45,716 nt of DNA from Dyella silvatica (GCF_026283955.1 NZ_JAPDPE010000026.1:1-45716), one strand, 5' to 3'; positions 34,039 to 42,888 are shown, numbered from the stretch's first letter. Notes: generated by a model from the sequence alone, not told the origin. Numbers and translations: made by a program.

Positions 34039-34051
34039 TTATCACTGATAA
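34039..34051. promoter_or_regulatory. tetO-like operator in the TetR/M19 divergent region
   Basis: TTATCA-C-TGATAA is a perfect 13-base dyad whose core TATCACTGATA is the same as the core of classical tet operators. It overlaps a plus-strand promoter candidate (TTGACG at 34025-34030, GATAAG at 34047-34052) and lies 30 bases upstream of the TetR start, so it could repress both genes. Confidence 0.65.
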
Positions 34052-34096
34052 GTTGCCTCGCCAACAGCACCACCGGGTGCGTCACAAGGGCATGCC

Positions 34097-35266
34097 ATGA
34101 GCTCCAAAGGATGGACACGCAGAGAGTTTCTAGCGTTGTCTGGCAGCGCGGCCTTCACCGCAGCCGTGTCGCTGCGGGCCGCGGCCAGCGATCCCGCGCT
34201 GGCCGGCACGGTGCGCCCCGCATCCCTGCCATCGGCACGCCTATCCAACAGGTCTCCACTCTACGAGGAGGCATTTGTGCTCGATGCCAATACTTTGGCA
34301 TCCATAGGCGCCCTGCAATCTGATGGCGATGCAAGCGGCGCGTTGAAAGCCATCCGTCATTCCGGGCTCACTGCACTCAAAAGCACCATGGGTGGGGGCA
34401 ATGGCTCGTTCGAACAGGCCGTCGCGGACATTGCTGCGACCCAGACGCTTATCGAGAAGCATCCGGATCTATTTCTCAAAGTAACCGGGCCGGATGCCCT
34501 GGATCGCGCCAAGCCTCAGAACAAGATCGCCATCATTTTGTCGTTTGAAGCGGTGTCCATGCTGGAAGGCAAGATCGATCGCATCGATCTGTTTCGCCAG
34601 CTTGATGTGCTGGTCATGCAGCTGAGCTACAACCGAAAATCTCCTTTTGGATGCGGATGCCTCGACGGCGATTCCGAAGGCGTTACACCACTCGGCCGCC
34701 AGGCCATAGCCAAAATGAATGCGGTCGGCGTCGCGCTCGACTTAAGTCACGCGAATGCTCAAACAACTAAAGACGGCATCGCACTCTCAACGAAACCAGC
34801 AATCATTACCCATGCCGGCTGCCGTGGGGTATTCAACCACCCACGAAACAAGACCGATCGCGACATGAAAGCACTGGCTGAGAAAGGGGGCGTCATGGGC
34901 ATCTACATGCTGCCTTTCCTGACGCCTGACAACCGGCAACCCATGCTCGCCGATTACATGCTTCACCTTACCTACGCACTCAATGTCTGTGGAGAGGACC
35001 ACGTTGGCATCGGCACGGACTCAATGTTCTTCCAGGTGAGTGGTGAAGACCTCAGGGAAGTCGCGGCGCAAGAGGCCGAGAGGCGTAAGGCCGGTATAGG
35101 CGCTCCAGGCGAGAACAGGCCACCTTATATTCCGGACATCAATACGCCGCGGAAACTCGAGTTTGTGGCAGATGCCCTACTGAAGAAGGGCTACGGTACA
35201 GCTGTTGTGGAAAAGGTGCTTGGCCTCAATTTTCGGCGCACCCTCAAAGAAATCTGGTCGATATAA
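34097..35266 (+). CDS. Tat-exported M19 (renal dipeptidase-like) protein with altered metal site
   Basis: This 389-residue protein has a twin-arginine signal (TRREFLALSGSAAFTAAVS) and the M19 membrane-dipeptidase fold: FEAV in place of the usual EGG/EG bridging Glu region, VALDLSHAN and ITHAGCRG with the two later His, and GIGTDSMFF. The first metal motif, normally a His-x-Asp pair (as in DGHND or DTHVD), reads VLDANTLAS here, so the His is absent. This may change or remove one zinc. Related divergent M19 proteins occur in proteobacteria with unknown substrates. The gene is divergent from the TetR gene and probably controlled by it. Confidence 0.88.
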   Translation: MSSKGWTRREFLALSGSAAFTAAVSLRAAASDPALAGTVRPASLPSARLSNRSPLYEEAFVLDANTLASIGALQSDGDASGALKAIRHSGLTALKSTMGGGNGSFEQAVADIAATQTLIEKHPDLFLKVTGPDALDRAKPQNKIAIILSFEAVSMLEGKIDRIDLFRQLDVLVMQLSYNRKSPFGCGCLDGDSEGVTPLGRQAIAKMNAVGVALDLSHANAQTTKDGIALSTKPAIITHAGCRGVFNHPRNKTDRDMKALAEKGGVMGIYMLPFLTPDNRQPMLADYMLHLTYALNVCGEDHVGIGTDSMFFQVSGEDLREVAAQEAERRKAGIGAPGENRPPYIPDINTPRKLEFVADALLKKGYGTAVVEKVLGLNFRRTLKEIWSI

Positions 35267-35994
35267 CGATGCATCCCGCGTGACCCGGGAGAATCTCTGG
35301 GTGTCCGATTCAGTTTGCGGATTCAGCCGGTCGTTGCAACACACTAAAGACTGCGCGAGCAGCGGGAGTGTTGCAAGATACCCCCACGACCTCCGATTCA
35401 TTACACCGACACACAAATTGGGCTGATGTGGGACCGCTGGCAACGGGGTGAGTTGCTTCACCGGATTGCCCGGCTACTGGACCGAAGACACTCCTCGATA
35501 CGCCGGGTGCTTGCTCAAACTGGCGGCATCCGCCCCCCATCTGCAAGCATCAATTAAGCCTAGACATCTCGCTGCAGCCCCCATTAATTCTTTCCGTACC
35601 TTCTTGCGGCTCCGCAGGTCGCGGATGGAATAAGCAGGAGCATGAAGCAGCACGATGAAAGACATTCAAGACCTACTCACAGTCATTGAGCACACCGCGC
35701 GATGGTGTCCGCCGCACACACTCTACTTGGTGCAGTCGGTATACGTGTGGGCGAGGCCTTTCAAAAATTCCTAGTAGGGGCTTCCATCTGTCTAGCGTTT
35801 ATATGAGGGGCGCCGTTACGACATGCCATGCACAGGGGAGCTAGGGGGCTGGCATGTTGGCCACAGGGGCGCAGGGAAAGACAAGAAAGACAAGTTTGTC
35901 AGGTGAAAGGCCGCACCTCGTTGCGGCCTCCAGCATGGGGTCTAGACGGCCGCATAGGGTGCGTCTGCCTCAAAATCTACTATGGGAGGGAGTC
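35267..35994. other. Long gene-free stretch
   Basis: No convincing gene is seen. Short opposing frames at 35448-35665 have no recognisable content. A small hairpin GGCCGCA-CCTCGT-TGCGGCC lies at about 35910-35929 and GGGAGGGAG just before 35995 is the ribosome site of the next gene. The long leader (about 130 bases after the repeat-rich tract) could hold the promoter. Confidence 0.4.
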
Positions 35995-37797
35995 ATGAAT
36001 ATTCGTCTGATTCAGACAGCTACGTTTTCAGCTTTGCTTACGCTGGCTGCGAGCGCTGTCGCCACTGAAAGTAACGGCAGCAGCAACGATACCCAGGCCG
36101 CGCAGAAAAACAGCCACGCATATCGGCATGGTGTGGTCGTCCCCGCCAGCAAGGACACCGTCAACTATCGCCTGAGTCACGGCAATTTGCGGGAGGCCAC
36201 GCCGGAGGCCAAGGCCAGGGCAGCAGCAGTGGCCGCGGCCGACTTGATGAGCTACCAAGGCGGCGATGCCAACGGTAACGGCGTCACCAGCGGCAAGCCT
36301 CGCGTCTACCTGGTGGTCTATGGCAGCCAATGGGGCAACCTAACCACTAACGCCACCACCGGCCTGGTCTCGCTGAGCAAGGACAATGAGGGCGTGGTCC
36401 CTTACCTACAGAAGTTCTTCAAAGGCCTGGGCACCGGTGGAGAATTGTGGTCCGGCGTCATGACTCAGTACTGCGATGGTCCCAACGTTTCCGCCGGGGC
36501 TACGGCATGCCCGAAAAATGCGAGTTTCGTTGGCTATCCTACCGGTGGTGCCTATGCCGACATCTGGTACGACAATGCGGCCGCCGCACCGAGTAGCGCC
36601 ACATCGGCTGATTTAGCCAATGAGGCCATCGCTGCCGCTAAGCATTTTGGCAACCTCACCCCCGCATCCAATCGTTATGTGCAGTACGTCATCTTGTCAC
36701 CCACCGGCACCACTCCAGACGGTTTCAATACGCCAAACGGCACCTTCTGCGCCTATCACTCGTCAACCGATGACGCCAAGCTAGGCTCTCTTGCCTACAC
36801 CAACATGCCCTACGTGAACGACATCGACGCTGGCGGGCAATATACGTGTGGCGAGAACAGCGTCAATAAAGGCACCCCAGCAGGAGCGCTCGACGGATTC
36901 TCGATTACCAATGGTCACGAGTACGCGGAGACCATTACCGATCAATTCTTCCCCAATGGCAACGCAGCGGGCTGGGTAGACCCGAACGGCCAAGAGAACG
37001 GTGACCTTTGCGCGCTGGCCGCCGGTGGCGCTTTGCAGAACATGAAGAGTGGTCAGGGCAGCTTCGCCGTCCAGGGCACGTGGTCAAACGACAGCGCCAA
37101 GTGCGAATTCACCCACGCGATCGTCGGCGCTGCGGCGGGCGGAACCCCCATAGCCAATTTCGGTTACACCACCAACGGCCTGACGGCGACCTTCACTGAC
37201 AGCTCTACTGATACGGGAGGCACGATCACCTCGCATGCGTGGACCTTCGGCGACAAAGCCACTTCGACTACCACTAGCCCGAGTCACACCTATACAGCCG
37301 CTGGCACCTACAGCGTGACCGAGACGGTGACCGACAGCGCCAACGGCAAAACCAGCTCGAAGACAGCGTCGGTGACGGTCAGCAGCGTCGCAGCAAATAT
37401 TGTCGCTGCAAGCAGTCACCTGTGCTTGAACGTAGGCAGCAACTCGGCGGGCGCCGGTGTCATCCAGTCCCCGTGTGCGGCCAGCGGAAATGAGCTCTGG
37501 ACGCTGGTTCCGGTGGGCAGCTATTACCACCTTGTTGCCAAGGGCAGCGGAGAGTGCCTCAACGTTCCAGGCAGTTCGACGACTCAGGGCACGCAGCTGA
37601 TTCAATATCCGTGCCAGGGCAGCGGCTCGGCCAACGATCAATGGAGCCTCGTGGCCGTGGGTAGTCACTATCACATCATTTCGCGCAGCAACAACTTGTG
37701 CGTCAACATCAACGGCGCTTCCAATAGCTCAGGCGCAAAGGTCATCCAGTGGGCTTGCCAGTCGGCAGCCACGACGAACGATCAGTTCACGCTTTAA
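35995..37797 (+). CDS. Large secreted protein: HExxE-type domain, PKD domain, ricin-type lectin
   Basis: This 600-residue protein has a signal peptide (MNIRLIQTATFSALLTLAAS), then a domain of about 350 residues with YGSQWGN near its start and the motif NGHEYAETITDQFFPNGNA followed by GWVDPNGQENGDLCA. This resembles secreted bacterial proteins with a conserved HExxE ... GDxC signature; a zinc-peptidase role is an inference. A PKD domain follows (ANFGYTTNGLTATFTDSSTD ... SHAWTFGDKATSTTT), then a ricin-B-type beta-trefoil (QSPCAASGNELWTLVPVG, QYPCQGSGSANDQWSLVAVG, QWACQSAATTNDQFTL), which binds carbohydrate. It probably attacks or binds external polymers. It has a strong terminator downstream. 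The ATG at 35995 follows GGGAGGGAG. Confidence 0.85.
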   Translation: MNIRLIQTATFSALLTLAASAVATESNGSSNDTQAAQKNSHAYRHGVVVPASKDTVNYRLSHGNLREATPEAKARAAAVAAADLMSYQGGDANGNGVTSGKPRVYLVVYGSQWGNLTTNATTGLVSLSKDNEGVVPYLQKFFKGLGTGGELWSGVMTQYCDGPNVSAGATACPKNASFVGYPTGGAYADIWYDNAAAAPSSATSADLANEAIAAAKHFGNLTPASNRYVQYVILSPTGTTPDGFNTPNGTFCAYHSSTDDAKLGSLAYTNMPYVNDIDAGGQYTCGENSVNKGTPAGALDGFSITNGHEYAETITDQFFPNGNAAGWVDPNGQENGDLCALAAGGALQNMKSGQGSFAVQGTWSNDSAKCEFTHAIVGAAAGGTPIANFGYTTNGLTATFTDSSTDTGGTITSHAWTFGDKATSTTTSPSHTYTAAGTYSVTETVTDSANGKTSSKTASVTVSSVAANIVAASSHLCLNVGSNSAGAGVIQSPCAASGNELWTLVPVGSYYHLVAKGSGECLNVPGSSTTQGTQLIQYPCQGSGSANDQWSLVAVGSHYHIISRSNNLCVNINGASNSSGAKVIQWACQSAATTNDQFTL

Positions 37798-37880
37798 GTG
37801 TGCTTCTCGATGCCCGCTTAAGCATGCGGTAAGACGGAGGTAGATGCGGTGGGTTGCAATACCTGCCGGTCAGCGATGAC

Positions 37881-37912
37881 AGTGGGGCTGCGAAAGCGGC
37901 CCCACTTTTTTT
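37881..37912 (+). terminator. Rho-independent terminator after the secreted protein
   Basis: AGTGGGGC and GCCCCACT pair around a TGCGAAAGCG loop region, followed by seven T. It lies 84 bases after the stop codon. Confidence 0.92.
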
Positions 37913-38063
37913 CGGATAAAGGCTTATCGTCGCAACGTTTATATAGCCACCCCTACGGCTATTCGCTCCAGCAGCAGATCTTGGGAGTCACAGCAGGGGG
38001 AGAAGAAGGTGAGACCGAACAGCCCGCCCCACCCGGTCGCGTTGAACAAATAGGCGCCGTTAG

Positions 38064-38675
38064 TTACTTTTTTTGCCAGCCAGTGCGTCCCACACCGTAT
38101 TTTGTCCCGCACGGGTCGCCATTCGAATTAAGGCAAGATGGGCCGGGATCGTAGACGCCGTCCCAATGTCCTTTGGCCTCGATGCTACCTGGGACCGGAA
38201 TGCGCACCAGCTCGTAGCTTCGTTTTTCCATCATATCGAGAAGGTACTTCCGCTCATAAGCATCTACCAAGATGTATCGCGGCCCCTCAGCACCGTAATG
38301 TTGAAAGTACTTGATAAGCTCTCCATCACCCGCCCTCTTCCCATAACTATAGTTGTCAACATACTCCAAGAACTTTTCATCGTACCCCTCGATCCAGGGT
38401 ACCTTGGCCGCGTTGATACAACTGGAAAAGCGCTGCGATTCGTCCTTCCCGCTTATCCAGACTTGAGCAAACGCCTCCTCATTGATCTCAATGCTTCCGC
38501 TGATCGGCGAGGCTATTTCACGCAGGCGTTCCACACAGAGTTCCGCCCCTCGATTAGTGATCGTTTTCGGAGATTCGAAGCTCAAACACGGCGATACCAC
38601 GGTGAGCGCCATAACGCCGGCAGCTAGGGTCGACACAAGACGAATGCAGTTGCGCACAAAACGAATTGGATTCAT
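38064..38675 (-). CDS. Secreted hypothetical protein
   Basis: This 203-residue protein has a signal peptide (RFVRNCIRLVSTLAAGVMALTVVSP, cut near CLSFE). The mature part has four or more Cys (AELCVERL, FSSCINAA, GPSCLNS, GDPCGTKY) and an acidic/aromatic body (YDEKFLEYVDNYSYGKRAGD, GPRYILVDAYERKYLLDMM). The C-terminus GVGRTGWQKK is basic. I do not recognise a family. The composition is less GC-rich than that of the core genes, consistent with an accessory origin. Confidence 0.75.
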   Translation of the reverse strand: MNPIRFVRNCIRLVSTLAAGVMALTVVSPCLSFESPKTITNRGAELCVERLREIASPISGSIEINEEAFAQVWISGKDESQRFSSCINAAKVPWIEGYDEKFLEYVDNYSYGKRAGDGELIKYFQHYGAEGPRYILVDAYERKYLLDMMEKRSYELVRIPVPGSIEAKGHWDGVYDPGPSCLNSNGDPCGTKYGVGRTGWQKK

Positions 38676-38957
38676 TGCGATGCTCCTTGGATGAAGGGGA
38701 TCTCAACTACGTACCCTGTGAGTGCGAAGCGGCCGGTCGACGGTTACACCTGATGGGATAAAGGTACGCCACTTGTGTACGCCAGACGGTTATGCCGCAT
38801 GGATTGGGCTTCCATGCCCGCCATCAGGTCCGGTCGCTCCGCCAAGGCATGTATCGTTCCAAAAACAATGCCGTCGTGAAGTACGGAGCCACCTGTCAAT
38901 TGAGACACGTAGGCTTTTGACATGAATCAACATGTTTGATGGCGACTGGGTTTCGAA

Positions 38958-39617
38958 CTACCTACAAGGTCCGACCTTCAAATAGCCATCGCAATTGCTG
39001 AGTTTCTTAGCATCATCTTCTGTCACCGTTACGGTGCTTCGGCGTGGGCCTCCGCCTGCTAAGGCAAAACTTCCAGGCGAGGTTTGCACCATATTGGCCG
39101 CATCTCGCTCGACATAACCTGGGCCATAGCTGCATTGTGCGTGGATCTTGCACTTGTCTTCGTCCGCACGTGCGACATAGTCGACGGTGACGCAAGTCTT
39201 TTGGGCTGAGGATTCACTCCATGCCGCTGAGCATGCTTCGTGGTGCGTATCGTATTGGGGCAGCGGACGGTTCTTAACATCATCGTGGGTACTCATGGTC
39301 GAATACTTCGTCGTCGTCGAACAATCGTTGCCGTCAAATCTCAGCTCTCCATCGCAGTTCACGAGTTTCTTGACATTCTCAACGGTAAGTCTCATCGGAT
39401 AGCTGATGATGTGGATGAGGCTGTTCCCGCTTTTGCACCGGGTCTTTCCGCCACAACCTCTCTCGCCAAAATTTTGCATGACGCTTTCGCAAGATTGAGA
39501 TGCCGGCGACTGCTGCCAGGCGGCTTGACACTCGTCGCCACTTTCTTGAGCTATCGCTGTGCCGACGGCCGCGAGAGCAACCGAAACGCCGCATAAAAAT
39601 ATCCAAAGCCGTTTCAT
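38958..39617 (-). CDS. Cys-rich secreted protein with two similar halves
   Basis: This 219-residue protein has a signal peptide (MKRLWIFLCGVSVALAAVGT, cut near AIAQE). The mature part is a tandem duplication of about 95 residues. Each half has C-x-AAW (CQAAWQQSPASQSC and CSAAWSESSAQKTC), an internal CxxxxxC pair (CGGKTRC and CKIHAQC), then a V-x-K-L-x-NCDG motif (NVKKLVNCDGELRF and DAKKLSNCDGYLKV) and a final Cys. At least 12 Cys suggest disulfide-rich modules outside the cytoplasm. Function unknown. Confidence 0.82.
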   Translation of the reverse strand: MKRLWIFLCGVSVALAAVGTAIAQESGDECQAAWQQSPASQSCESVMQNFGERGCGGKTRCKSGNSLIHIISYPMRLTVENVKKLVNCDGELRFDGNDCSTTTKYSTMSTHDDVKNRPLPQYDTHHEACSAAWSESSAQKTCVTVDYVARADEDKCKIHAQCSYGPGYVERDAANMVQTSPGSFALAGGGPRRSTVTVTEDDAKKLSNCDGYLKVGPCR

Positions 39618-40130
39618 AGTCTTTACTCCATGAACTGTTTACAAAGGACCCGGTCGCGAGGACTTAGTCCGCCTTGTTGCAGAATGGATTGCTTGACTAC
39701 CAGGCGATTGATGGATGGCATGCCGTGCATGAGCGCATTCGGCCGTGCATCATGAGCAGTTCGTATGGGGTACACCGTGCAGTGTTATTCATGTTCATGA
39801 CATGCCCCCCCCTGAGCCATAAGGCAAGCCATTTCGCAGACTTGCTTATGGTGTGCATTGCGCCCTCCCCCGAATGCCAGGCAGTTTTTACACCCGCTAC
39901 CTGTTATCGCTGCGTGAATCCTTGATCCGCACGCACCGCCGTATTGGCCATGCCCCCACGTTATTGCGCGGACATCGCGCCAGCATGATGTGCTTTCGGC
40001 CTTATGGGATAGCTGTAGGTGCTGGATATGAATGAACAGCTTGTTGCGGACGGCCTGTAGGCCGAGATCCGCGTCAGGCTGAATCGCAAAACAGCTGGCG
40101 CTTGCATGGTGTTTTTCTTTGAGCCGGAAA
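39618..40130. other. Gene-free stretch
   Basis: Several overlapping frames cross this stretch on both strands (for example 39785-40183 on the minus strand), but none has a ribosome site, a signal or a recognisable motif. I see no RNA gene or repeat. Confidence 0.4.
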
Positions 40131-40436
40131 TCAGCTAGACAACGGCCTCTGTGTAGAAGACTCAGGTACGTTAGACAGAGCACTGTCTATCCTTATCGCG
40201 AGACTATCCAGGCCGTGCGCGACTTCGCTAGCAGCTTCTGCCATTTGATTGACGACGTGCAGCAACTCTCGGGGCTGGTAGTCATCCATCTTCATATCGA
40301 CCAGGATGTCGATCATGCGTTGACCACTAAGTACGTTTGATGCCTCCTGGATGGTGATCGCTGCACTCGCGTTTTGCGCGGCGTAGATACTGGAATAACG
40401 CCTCAGCCGATCAGCATCGATCCAGCCAGCCGACAT
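40131..40436 (-). CDS. Small hypothetical protein downstream of the hydrolase gene
   Basis: This 101-residue frame follows the hydrolase gene by 15 bases in the same direction. The product is helical and mildly acidic (QEASNVLSGQRMIDILVDMKMDDYQPRELLHVVNQMAEAASEVAHGLDSL), without signal or membrane segments. The spacing of hydrophobic residues fits a real helical protein, but there is no clear ribosome site and I know no family. Confidence 0.45.
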   Translation of the reverse strand: MSAGWIDADRLRRYSSIYAAQNASAAITIQEASNVLSGQRMIDILVDMKMDDYQPRELLHVVNQMAEAASEVAHGLDSLAIRIDSALSNVPESSTQRPLSS

Positions 40437-40451
40437 TTTGCAGACATATGG

Positions 40452-41402
40452 TCATGCCTGCGCTGCGAGATTCAACGCACGCCTCAACGAGCTACCTGCA
40501 AGCTCGAACAAACGACGGGCTCCAGGCGTCACGCCCAGCATGTGGATGCAGGCATGCACCATGCCGTCCAAGCGATGACACTCCGTGGCGACGCCGGCCT
40601 CGCTGAGACGACAGGCATAGGCTTCACCCTCGTCACGAAGCGGGTCGTATTCGCAAACCAGAATCGTGGCGGAAGGGAGATCTGACAGGCTTGCCGCTCT
40701 AAGCGGGGACGCCCATGGCGAGTCACCATCCACCGTGTCATTCAAATAGGCGGACCAGCAGAACTCCATCGCACTGCGGGTCAGGAAGTAGCCGGTGGCA
40801 AACTCGCGATAAGACGTTGACGACATCGCCGAATCCAATGGCGGATACAGCAGCAGTTGATGCGCAATGGCCGGGCCTCTAGCGTCATCCCGCGCACGCA
40901 ACGTCGCCGCCGCAGCGAGGTTGGCACCCGAGCTATCGCCTCCCGCCACCAGGCGGGTGCGGTCGATCCCCAACTCGTCCGCGTGACTCGCGGCCCAGCA
41001 CAAAGCTGCGTAGTAGTCGTGCAGGGGAACCGGAAACTTGTTTTCGGGTGCCAGTCGATAGTCAACGGACAGGACGACACAGCCCGTGGCGTAAGCCAAC
41101 GCCCTGCAAGGGTTGTCGTACAGATCGAGCGAGCATCGGAACCAACCGCCGCCATGTGCGTAGACGATGGCTGGCAAGGGCACGGCATTCGACGTGACCG
41201 GGGTATAGGCACGAATCTGGATCGGATGACCGTCGCTGCCCAGAACGCTATGAGTTCGAACGTCGGCCATGGATTCCAGCGGGCCATGCAAGAGCCGCAA
41301 TTGCACTTCGGCGGCGGTACGCAGGCCATCCAGTGAGGCGGCGGGCCCGCCCGCAGGCGGAAGTGTGGCGAGAAAGTCGGCGATGAAAGGATCGAGCGCC
41401 AT
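40452..41402 (-). CDS. Alpha/beta hydrolase of the hormone-sensitive-lipase group
   Basis: This 316-residue esterase has the HSL (family IV) oxyanion motif HGGGW, the nucleophile elbow GDSSGAN, Asp in CEYDPLRDEG and His in GMVHACIHML. It is cytoplasmic and would split short-chain esters. SVDYRLAPENKFPVPLHDYYAAL is characteristic of the family. It starts two bases after the small upstream gene and is divergent from a TetR regulator with repeated operator half-sites between, so it is probably repressed by that regulator. Confidence 0.93.
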   Translation of the reverse strand: MALDPFIADFLATLPPAGGPAASLDGLRTAAEVQLRLLHGPLESMADVRTHSVLGSDGHPIQIRAYTPVTSNAVPLPAIVYAHGGGWFRCSLDLYDNPCRALAYATGCVVLSVDYRLAPENKFPVPLHDYYAALCWAASHADELGIDRTRLVAGGDSSGANLAAAATLRARDDARGPAIAHQLLLYPPLDSAMSSTSYREFATGYFLTRSAMEFCWSAYLNDTVDGDSPWASPLRAASLSDLPSATILVCEYDPLRDEGEAYACRLSEAGVATECHRLDGMVHACIHMLGVTPGARRLFELAGSSLRRALNLAAQA

Positions 41403-41404
41403 GT

Positions 41405-41614
41405 TCAGGTGCTCAGTTTGCTGAAGGCCACGGAGGTGAACAGATCCTTGGCTGTTCGCATTGCCGGCAAAGCCGCCGGCATAACGTCAGCCAACGCATC
41501 TAGGAATGTCTTGGCCGGCAGGCCGAACACATGCTCGAAGGTGGCACATCCTCGTTCAAAGCGGCCGCCGACCGAAGGCGCCGATGGATGTTCGGGAGAT
41601 AAATTTCGGGACAT
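41405..41614 (-). CDS. Small protein ahead of the HSL-type hydrolase
   Basis: This 69-residue protein starts at ATG 41614 (GGA seven bases upstream) and ends two bases before the hydrolase start. It reads MSRNLSPEHPSAPSVGGRFERG, then FEHVFGLPAKTFLDALADVMP and a short C-terminal helix. The RFERG ... FLDALADVMP pattern recalls the first helices of carboxymuconolactone-decarboxylase/AhpD-like proteins, but it is much too short for a full domain, so it could be a truncated relative. I hold this family idea weakly. Confidence 0.5.
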   Translation of the reverse strand: MSRNLSPEHPSAPSVGGRFERGCATFEHVFGLPAKTFLDALADVMPAALPAMRTAKDLFTSVAFSKLST

Positions 41615-41628
41615 GCTATGGTCCATAG

Positions 41629-41675
41629 ACTGCACAGTGCAGTGCATATTTATTGCACTGTACTGTGCAGTGCAA
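41629..41675. promoter_or_regulatory. Repeated palindromic operators between hydrolase and TetR genes
   Basis: ACTGCAC-A-GTGCAGT (41629-41643) and TTGCACTG ... CAGTGCAA (41653-41675) are two dyads built from the same half-site GCACTGT. They fill the gap between the divergent starts at 41614 and 41699, the expected place for TetR binding. Confidence 0.75.
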
Positions 41676-41698
41676 TTCTCGTCAATCAGGAGTCGAAC

Positions 41699-42340
41699 TT
41701 GAAGAAGGCCGCTGCCCCCACTCCCGTGCTACGTACCCCAACCACACAGGAGGCGGTCCTCGATGCCGCTGTCGCGTCTTTCCTCACGCGCGGCTACGCC
41801 GGCACAAGCATCGATCTGGTAGCACGCGATGCAGGAGTTGCCCGCAGGACGATCTACAACCAGTTCAAGAGCAAGGAAGCCCTATTCGAGGCGGCAGTCC
41901 GGCAGGTCTGGCGCGACTTTCCGGTGCTGGAGATCACCCAGGATGTGGCTGCCTTATCCAATCCCGAACGTGGATTGACGCTAGTCGGACAAGCTGTCGC
42001 CGACTTCTGGGCGCCGCCGGAGACCGTTGCCCTATTACGTATGGTGATTGCAGAGGGGACGATCTTCCCGGACCTGGCCCAGCGCTTCATGGCTGCTGGT
42101 AAAGAACCCGCAATGAAGGCTCTGGTGACATATCTTGAAACATGCGCCCATCGGGGCACATTGACCTTCAATGATGCTGTGCGCGTGGCCAAACAATTCC
42201 TGGGTTTGATCAATGAACCCCTGTTGTGGCTGCGCGTCGTTGGCGCCGAAGCAAAAGCGCCTAGTCCAGCCGAACGCAAACGAGTGGTGCAAGAAGCGGT
42301 TTCCATGTTCTTAAGTGCATACGCAAAGCGCCCGAAGTAA
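41699..42340 (+). CDS. TetR/AcrR-family regulator
   Basis: This 213-residue protein has the TetR helix-turn-helix (AVLDAAVASFLTRGYAGTSIDLVARDAGVARRTIYNQFKSKEALF) and an AefR-like C-terminal domain (FAPPETVAL-type wording: FWAPPETVALLRMVIAEG, DLAQRFMAAGKEPAMKAL). I start it at TTG 41699, which follows CAGGAG at a proper distance; the frame open from 41618 runs through the operator region and is unlikely to be translated. It is divergent from the hydrolase operon and should repress both. Confidence 0.9.
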   Translation: MKKAAAPTPVLRTPTTQEAVLDAAVASFLTRGYAGTSIDLVARDAGVARRTIYNQFKSKEALFEAAVRQVWRDFPVLEITQDVAALSNPERGLTLVGQAVADFWAPPETVALLRMVIAEGTIFPDLAQRFMAAGKEPAMKALVTYLETCAHRGTLTFNDAVRVAKQFLGLINEPLLWLRVVGAEAKAPSPAERKRVVQEAVSMFLSAYAKRPK

Positions 42341-42683
42341 CAGAAAACGGATCCACGGCTGCGGTCCCAATGGCTATAAGAGGCCTGCAACACCGCACTG
42401 GCGAAAGCCGGTCACCCAGCGGTCGAGCAACACGTAATGAATCCCGTGCTCAGTGCCGATGGTCTAGTTACCCCAGTCACCAGTCATGACCTCAGTCAGC
42501 ACATCGAGTTTGAAGTGATCGGCATATTTAGCCGACTCCGGCAGGAGTCCGAACCCCCGGCCGCAGGCGGCCATATGGCCACACCACTACAACCAAGCCC
42601 CTCAAACCCCTATGCCAAATTCCGCACACACAACAAACAATAAGCACAAGACGTAACTCAGCCCACTCTTGCAGCATAAAGAA
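42341..42683. other. Gene-free stretch after the TetR gene
   Basis: No gene is seen. The stretch includes a GGAGTCCGA tract followed by CCGCAGGCGGCC (near 42546-42570) resembling part of the element at 31700-31800. Confidence 0.35.
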
Positions 42684-42755
42684 AGGCCCGTGTACGCCCC
42701 AGCTGCCGCACCCCTCCCTGCGCGCTGACACCACGTACACGGGCCTGCTTTTTCT
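42684..42755 (+). ncRNA. Candidate structured RNA closed by a 13-pair stem
   Basis: AGGCCCGTGTACG (42684-42696) and CGTACACGGGCCT (42734-42746) are perfectly complementary and enclose 37 C-rich bases; GCTTTTTC follows. This could be a small RNA or a long-loop terminator. There is no gene on either side within 340 bases. Expression is not shown by the sequence. Confidence 0.4.
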
Positions 42756-42870
42756 CATCCATCACGCCAGCAAACACCTGCTATCCGTCTGCCGGGCAGC
42801 AAAACCACAGGCGGCATCGATGCCTCACTCCAGCGCCTAACGCCGACAAAAACTCAAACTCAACGTCGGT

Positions 42871-42888
42871 TAAATAGACGTCCATTTA
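42871..42888. promoter_or_regulatory. TetR-type palindrome without an adjacent regulator
   Basis: TAAATAGACGTCCATTTA is an 18-base palindrome with one mismatched pair around GACGTC, a form usual for TetR-family operators. It differs from the GCACTGT sites of the nearby TetR gene. It lies 290 bases before the terminator at 43162 and may control a transcript running between them. Confidence 0.45.

Noticed and set aside
39785-40183. A 132-codon minus-strand frame
   Set aside because: It has no signal, motif or ribosome site, and its composition (many Cys/His/Arg in random order) is not protein-like.
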